Source: Rufibacter roseolus (GTDB lineage Bacteria; Bacteroidota; Bacteroidia; Cytophagales; Hymenobacteraceae). Taken from it: a stretch of DNA of 64,000 nt. The position numbers were made by a program, and so were the translations under genes. Within the stretch, counting starts at the first letter, position 1. The number at the start of each line of letters is the position of its first letter. Under the pieces are notes generated by a model. It was not told where the DNA came from and made no database searches. It saw nothing but the letters and a program-made list of their open reading frames with translations. Below, in pieces: positions 59,680 through 64,000 of this stretch. The stretch lies in NCBI RefSeq assembly GCF_017916365.1, contig NZ_JAFMSU010000001.1:372001-436000 (forward strand), written 5' to 3'.

Positions 59680-60153
59680 ATGATTGAGTTAGTCAGGACA
59701 GATTCAACCAACCCGGATTTTGTAGAGCTTGTTTCCCTTTTAGACGCCGATCTTCACGTGCGGGACGGGGACGACCACTCGTTTTTTGCACAATTCAATA
59801 AAATCACGGCCATCAAACACGTAGTGGTGGCATACCTGCATGAGGTGCCGGTAGGTTGCGGGGCCATCAAAGCCTATTCCCAAGACACCGTGGAGGTGAA
59901 AAGGATGTTTGTGCTGCCTGAGTTCAGGGGGCAGGGCATTGCCGGGGAAATCCTGGCGGAACTGGAGCGCTGGGCCGCCGAGCTGGACTATTCAACGCTG
60001 ATCCTGGAGACCGGCAAAGCGCAGCCCGAGGCCATCAGGTTGTACACCAAGAGCAATTTCAAGGTCATCCCTAACTTTGGGCAATACGAGAACATAGAAA
60101 GCAGCGTTTGCATGCAGAAAGCCGTTCAGCGGCAACCCGTGAGGGAGCTGTAG
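59680..60153 (+). CDS. GNAT family N-acetyltransferase
   Basis: The protein has 157 residues. The acetyl-CoA loop reads VKRMFVLPEFRGQGIAGEIL (the R/Q-x-x-G-x-G/A pattern), followed by LILETGKAQPEAIRLYTKSN and the C-terminal FKVIPNFGQYENIESSVCMQ. It moves an acetyl group from acetyl-CoA to an amine; the substrate is unknown. It is a single gene. Its stop TAG (60151-60153) touches palindrome copy 26. Confidence 0.9.
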   Translation: MIELVRTDSTNPDFVELVSLLDADLHVRDGDDHSFFAQFNKITAIKHVVVAYLHEVPVGCGAIKAYSQDTVEVKRMFVLPEFRGQGIAGEILAELERWAAELDYSTLILETGKAQPEAIRLYTKSNFKVIPNFGQYENIESSVCMQKAVQRQPVREL

Positions 60154-60187
60154 TTTGGTCCTCTTTTTACAGAAATACCCCTGAAAC
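60153..60187. repeat. Intergenic palindrome family, copy 26
   Basis: The left half is GTTTGGTCCTCTTTTTAC and the right half GAAATACCCCTGAAAC. Its first base is the G of the GNAT stop codon. Confidence 0.45.
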
Positions 60188-60325
60188 GGCTACCAGGGGA
60201 GAAGAAAACATAACCCTTTTGCCCCAGAACAGTAAAGGTGACCTGAGTGATGGATGCGTTTAACCATTCTTTCCATCACTCCTTCACTTAATCACTCATT
60301 CACTAATCCACGCATTTACCCAAAG

Positions 60326-61549
60326 ATGAACGTTGCCCTTTTTATCGCCCGGCGGTACTTTTTCTCCAAGAAGAAGCGCAACATCATCAATATCATCTCC
60401 ATCATTGCCATGATTGGCGTGGGCGTGGGCACTATGGCGCTTATTGTGGTGCTCTCGGTGTTCAACGGTCTGGAAGACCTCATCCGCTCGCTGTACGGTA
60501 AGTTTGACCCCGAGATCAAGATCACGGCCGTGGAGGGTAAATCCTTTGAGACGAACGCCCAGTTCCTGGATAGAATCAGAAAGACGCCGGGTGTGGCCCT
60601 GCTCACCGAGGTAATTGAAGACAACGCCCTGCTCCGCTACAACGACCGCCAGATGGTGGTGAAGGTGAAAGGCGTCACAGATAATTTTTTCCAGCAGAAC
60701 CAGATTGACTCCGCTATTGTAGACGGCGACTATCACCTGAAACGCGGAAACCAGCAGTTTGCCTTAATTGGCCGCGGCGTGCAGTACCAGCTCTCCATCA
60801 GACCAGAGAACCCTTTTTCGCCGCTGCAGTTCCTGTATCCTAAGGCCGGCAAGAAAACCATCATCAACCCAGAGAACGCTTTCCGGCAGCTGGGCATCCA
60901 GGCGGGCGGCATCTTCGCTATTGAGCGGCAGTATGATGACCAATACGTTTTTGTGCCGCTGTCCTTCGCGGAGGAGCTGCTGAGTTACGGCAACAAGCGC
61001 ACCTCGCTGGAGATCAAAACCGATAACCTGGACAACATTGACCAGGTAAAGTCTGACTTGCAGAAACTGCTGGGCAAGGAATTCAACGTGCAAGACAGCG
61101 AAGAACAGCACGTGAGCCTGCTCAGGGCCGTGAAAGTGGAGAAGCTGTTTGTGTTTGTCACCTTCACGTTTGTGCTGCTAATTGCCTCCATTAACATCTT
61201 CTTCTCGCTCTCCATGCTGGTGCTGGACAAGCAGAAAGACATTGCCATCCTGGCCTCGCTGGGTGCCGACCCGGGCACCATTAGAAAGGTTTTCCTGCTG
61301 GAGGGCGCTATTGTAGCGTTTACCGGGGCCATTGTGGGCTTGGTAGTGGGCGGCACCATCTGCTGGCTGCAACAGACGTTCGGGTGGGTTTCCATGGGCA
61401 TGAGTACCTCGGTGGTGGAGGCGTACCCCGTGCTCATGCGCCCCACTGACTTCCTGCTTACCGCGGCGGCCATTATCCTCATCACGTTTCTGGTGTCTAT
61501 CCGGCCGGCCCGCCGCGCCGCCGCCCTCACCATTAGGGATAACCTTTGA
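60326..61549 (+). CDS. LolC/E-like ABC transporter permease (FtsX family)
   Basis: The product has 407 residues from ATG 60326 (MNVALFIARRYFFSKKKRNI); the frame from 60254 runs through repetitive DNA (CTTCACTTAATCACTCATTC) and would add 24 unlikely residues. N-terminal TM helix (IISIIAMIGVGVGTMALIVV), a ~215-residue periplasmic MacB-PCD-like domain, then three C-terminal helices (FVFVTFTFVLLIASINIFFS; GAIVAFTGAIVGLVVGGTIC). Such permeases pair with a LolD-type ATPase to release lipoproteins from the inner membrane; no ATPase is adjacent. It fits the lipoprotein-rich setting with lnt. Confidence 0.85.
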   Translation: MNVALFIARRYFFSKKKRNIINIISIIAMIGVGVGTMALIVVLSVFNGLEDLIRSLYGKFDPEIKITAVEGKSFETNAQFLDRIRKTPGVALLTEVIEDNALLRYNDRQMVVKVKGVTDNFFQQNQIDSAIVDGDYHLKRGNQQFALIGRGVQYQLSIRPENPFSPLQFLYPKAGKKTIINPENAFRQLGIQAGGIFAIERQYDDQYVFVPLSFAEELLSYGNKRTSLEIKTDNLDNIDQVKSDLQKLLGKEFNVQDSEEQHVSLLRAVKVEKLFVFVTFTFVLLIASINIFFSLSMLVLDKQKDIAILASLGADPGTIRKVFLLEGAIVAFTGAIVGLVVGGTICWLQQTFGWVSMGMSTSVVEAYPVLMRPTDFLLTAAAIILITFLVSIRPARRAAALTIRDNL

Positions 61550-61552
61550 TCG

Positions 61553-61587
61553 GTTTAGAGCCTCTTTTCTGAAAACAGCTCCTAAAC
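61553..61587. repeat. Intergenic palindrome family, copy 27
   Basis: The left half is GTTTAGAGCCTCTTTTC and the right half AAAACAGCTCCTAAAC. It starts 4 bases after the permease stop codon. GAGCC and GCTCC are both shifted from the consensus, with most pairs kept. Confidence 0.6.
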
Positions 61588-61633
61588 AAATGGGGCCAAT
61601 ACCCTGATTTCCTAACGTTTGTTACCTACATAA

Positions 61634-61656
61634 TTTTAAGAAAATGGCCCTAAAAT
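61634..61656. repeat. Intergenic palindrome family, copy 28 (right half)
   Basis: Right half GAAAATGGCCCTAAAAT (61640-61656); the left half is reduced to TTTTAA. A second copy in the same 215-base gap. Confidence 0.4.
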
Positions 61657-61764
61657 AGGATTGTCATTACTTAAAAGATGGTAATTTGCTAAAATTTCTG
61701 CCTTTTTCTGCGGGTAAAAAAAGATTTTGTTGTACTTTCAATATTGGGATTGGAAGCCTCTGCC

Positions 61765-64000
61765 ATGAAAGTATACACAACACAGCCGTTTCAAGTAATC
61801 TATTCTCTCTTTGAGCATGAATACCTGGGCTATTTGTTTGAGTCTTTCGTGGTGCAGGTCAACTCCAAGCGCCAGCTCACGCTCCAGCACCAGAACATCT
61901 CCAGCAAGAACGCCGATGAGTTCGCCGCCCGCCTGAACGACGTGGACTTTGAGTTGATTGAGCTCACCGACCAGATACAGCAGGATGCGGTGTTCAAGAG
62001 ATTCGCCCTGAAGAAAACCACTCTCTCTGATTTCTTCTTCAAGACCTACGACCCCGCCAAAGGCGACAAGCTCCTGCAGGAGAGCATAGACCATTACATC
62101 CAGAGCCGCATGGCGCGCATTCTGGAGCTCTTGCAGGACAAGATGGTGTTTGTGATGGGCAAGGACGGCGAGCCCACCTGGAAGCGCCTGAACATGGCCT
62201 CTGAGAAAGCCACCGTGCTGTTCCACTTCCGCCGCAACGACGACAACACCCACTATTTCCCCACCATCAAGTACAAAGGCGAGCGCCTGGAGTTTCAGTA
62301 CAAAGACGCGGTGCTGGTGTGCAAAGAGCCCGCCTGGCTTTTGCTCAACGATGTGCTTTACAGCTTTGAGAAACAGGTAGACGGCAAAAAGCTGCAGCCT
62401 TTCCTCAACAAGAAGTTCATTGTGGTGCCGCGCAACGTGGAGGAAAGCTATTACCGTAAATTTGTGGCCCCGCTGGTAGAACAGTTTGACGTCTACGCCA
62501 AGGGCTTCGATATAAAGTCTGAACGCTACGTGCCGCAGCCGCAGCTCCTGTTCTCTGAACTGGCGGTGGCCGAGCCTTCCCCGGCCTTGTTCGCCACTAC
62601 CGGCGAAGACGAGGAAGAAGAGGAAATCAAGAACCCTTCTGAGGGCGACAAGATCGTTTTTCAGCTCAGTTTCAAATACGGCACTTACACCGTAGGCACC
62701 CAGGAAGCGCGCAACATCAGCGTGAGCGTAGAGAAAACCCCAGACTCCTATGTGTTCCACCGCCTGCACCGTGACCTGGACCGGGAGAACGCCTTCCTGC
62801 GCGAGCTTTCCAGCCGCGGGCTGGAGGTACGGAACGGCAAAGCGGTCATGGACAAGCCCCAGGCCTTCGGGTGGCTGAACAACTACGCCAAAGACCTGGA
62901 AGAGCTGGGCTTTACGTTAAAGCAGAGCCAGTCTGAGAAGAATTACTTCATAGGCGAGACCAGCGTGAACGTGGGTATCAACGAGACCAATGACTGGTTC
63001 GATATCTACGGCACGGTGCGGTTCGGGCCGTACGAGATTCCGTTCATCAAGCTCCGGAACCACATTCTTACCAAGCGCCGCGAGTACAAGCTGCCCAATG
63101 GCCAGATCGCCATCATCCCCGAGGAATGGTTTACCCAGTACCTGGAGCTGTTTGCCTTCTCTGAGGGCGACGAGGAACTGAAACTGCGTAAGCACCACCT
63201 TTCCCTGGTGAGCGATTTGCAGAACGGCAACCTGGCCCACGTGACCATGAGCCGCAAACTGGAGAAACTCCGCGAGTTTGAAGCCGTGGAAGATAAGCCG
63301 CTGCCCGCCGGCTTCAAAGGTGAGCTGCGCCCGTACCAGAAAGCCGGCTACAACTGGCTGCATTTTGTACAGGATTACCATTTTGGGGGATGTCTGGCAG
63401 ATGACATGGGTCTGGGGAAAACCGTGCAGACGCTGGCTATGCTGCAGCACCGCAAGGAAAACGGCGCCCAGACGGCGTCTCTGCTGGTGATGCCTACCTC
63501 TTTGGTCTACAACTGGCTCGCCGAGGCTCAGAAGTTCACGCCCCAACTGCGCATTCTCACTTACACCGGCACCTACCGGAACAAAAGCGTGGCGCAGTTC
63601 AAACACTATGACCTTATTCTCACGTCTTACGGCATTGTGCGCCTGGACCACGAGATTCTGAAGAAATACATGTTTGACTACATCATCCTGGATGAGAGCC
63701 AAGCCATCAAAAACCCCAATTCTAACACGTCTATCAGCATTAGGGAGCTCAAGTCCAAACACCGCCTAATCCTGACGGGTACGCCCGTGGAGAACAGCAC
63801 CTTGGATCTGTGGAGCCAGATGTCGTTCATCAACCCCGGCTTGCTGGGTACCCAGAACTTCTTCAAGAAAGAATTCCTTCGGCCTATAGAGAAGCTGAAG
63901 GACGAGCACAAAACCCGGCGCCTGCATGCACTCATCAAGCCGTTTATCCTGCGCCGGCACAAAAGCCAGGTAGCCAAGGAACTGCCCGAGAAGATTGAGC
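61765..64000 (+). CDS. SNF2-family DEAD/DEAH-box helicase, 3' end outside window
   Basis: An open frame of 745 codons runs from ATG 61765 to the window edge with no stop. The N-terminal ~500 residues carry SWIM-protein-like and accessory regions (LQHQNISSKNADEFAARLND; LLFSELAVAEPSPALFATTG with an acidic EDEEEEE stretch). The SNF2 ATPase starts near 525: Walker A LADDMGLGKTVQTLA with Lys552, motif Ia VMPTSLVYNWLAEA, Walker B YIILDESQAIKN with Asp643, motif III LILTGTPVENS, and FILRRHKSQVAKELP. It is a DNA translocase that probably remodels DNA-bound proteins or transcription complexes. The second RecA lobe lies beyond 64000. Confidence 0.93.
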   Translation, partial: MKVYTTQPFQVIYSLFEHEYLGYLFESFVVQVNSKRQLTLQHQNISSKNADEFAARLNDVDFELIELTDQIQQDAVFKRFALKKTTLSDFFFKTYDPAKGDKLLQESIDHYIQSRMARILELLQDKMVFVMGKDGEPTWKRLNMASEKATVLFHFRRNDDNTHYFPTIKYKGERLEFQYKDAVLVCKEPAWLLLNDVLYSFEKQVDGKKLQPFLNKKFIVVPRNVEESYYRKFVAPLVEQFDVYAKGFDIKSERYVPQPQLLFSELAVAEPSPALFATTGEDEEEEEIKNPSEGDKIVFQLSFKYGTYTVGTQEARNISVSVEKTPDSYVFHRLHRDLDRENAFLRELSSRGLEVRNGKAVMDKPQAFGWLNNYAKDLEELGFTLKQSQSEKNYFIGETSVNVGINETNDWFDIYGTVRFGPYEIPFIKLRNHILTKRREYKLPNGQIAIIPEEWFTQYLELFAFSEGDEELKLRKHHLSLVSDLQNGNLAHVTMSRKLEKLREFEAVEDKPLPAGFKGELRPYQKAGYNWLHFVQDYHFGGCLADDMGLGKTVQTLAMLQHRKENGAQTASLLVMPTSLVYNWLAEAQKFTPQLRILTYTGTYRNKSVAQFKHYDLILTSYGIVRLDHEILKKYMFDYIILDESQAIKNPNSNTSISIRELKSKHRLILTGTPVENSTLDLWSQMSFINPGLLGTQNFFKKEFLRPIEKLKDEHKTRRLHALIKPFILRRHKSQVAKELPEKIE

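Noticed and set aside
61738-62769. Long minus-strand frames opposite the helicase (also 62917-63762)
   Set aside because: They are shadows of the plus-strand SNF2 gene. Their translations are rich in His, Val and Gly with no domain, while the plus-strand frame shows intact helicase motifs.

Overview
The window is chromosomal DNA from a Bacteroidota bacterium, most likely order Cytophagales, family Hymenobacteraceae (a Rufibacter, Pontibacter or Hymenobacter relative). The reasons are: three secreted proteins with type IX secretion (T9SS) C-terminal domains, TlpA-type periplasmic thioredoxins, an alpha-2-macroglobulin/TonB-plug protein, the nadC-DUF4783 pair, few Shine-Dalgarno sequences, and a GC content that looks to be in the mid-50s percent. 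The genus is inferred from overall resemblance, not proven.

Layout. 0-9 kb: end of a penicillin-acylase-type hydrolase, a membrane LytTR regulator, a prolyl oligopeptidase lipoprotein, a secreted YCII protein, a T9SS metalloprotease and a dGTPase. 9-17.4 kb (minus strand): TlpA-like thioredoxin, purU, ZIP metal transporter with a methyltransferase, two small lipoproteins, a YcxB-like protein, nadC and a DUF4783 protein. 17.5-25.7 kb: gpmI, a lipoprotein, a haem-monooxygenase-like ABM protein divergent from a complete bacteriophytochrome kinase, yjbQ with a beta-helix lipoprotein, and prfA. 25.8-34.7 kb: MG2/plug protein, M19 dipeptidase, rlmI-type and rsmF-type RNA methyltransferases, two secreted proteins. 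34.9-46.3 kb: radA, a TlpA-like protein, a radical SAM/SPASM protein, mscS, small proteins, the rsmI-lnt-suhB operon, a pterin dehydratase, and an SDR dehydrogenase followed by two hydrophilic small proteins. 46.4-53.4 kb: a phosphatase and two large T9SS surface proteins in AT-richer DNA. 53.5-64 kb: glyA, tatC, rpiB, a polytopic membrane protein, rbfA, a methyltransferase, a GNAT acetyltransferase, a LolC/E-type permease and an SNF2 helicase that runs off the window.

Most genes are housekeeping or envelope functions in short units. The most striking feature is not a gene. A palindrome of about 35 bp, with inner halves TTTTC and GAAAA and outer halves like GTTTTAGGGC and GCCCTAAAAC, recurs at 28 intergenic places, usually within about 100 bases of a gene's 3' end. 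Its outer arms often differ from copy to copy but still pair, which points to a selected hairpin. I do not recognise it as a named family. No tRNA, rRNA, CRISPR array, transposase, prophage or known defence system was seen.
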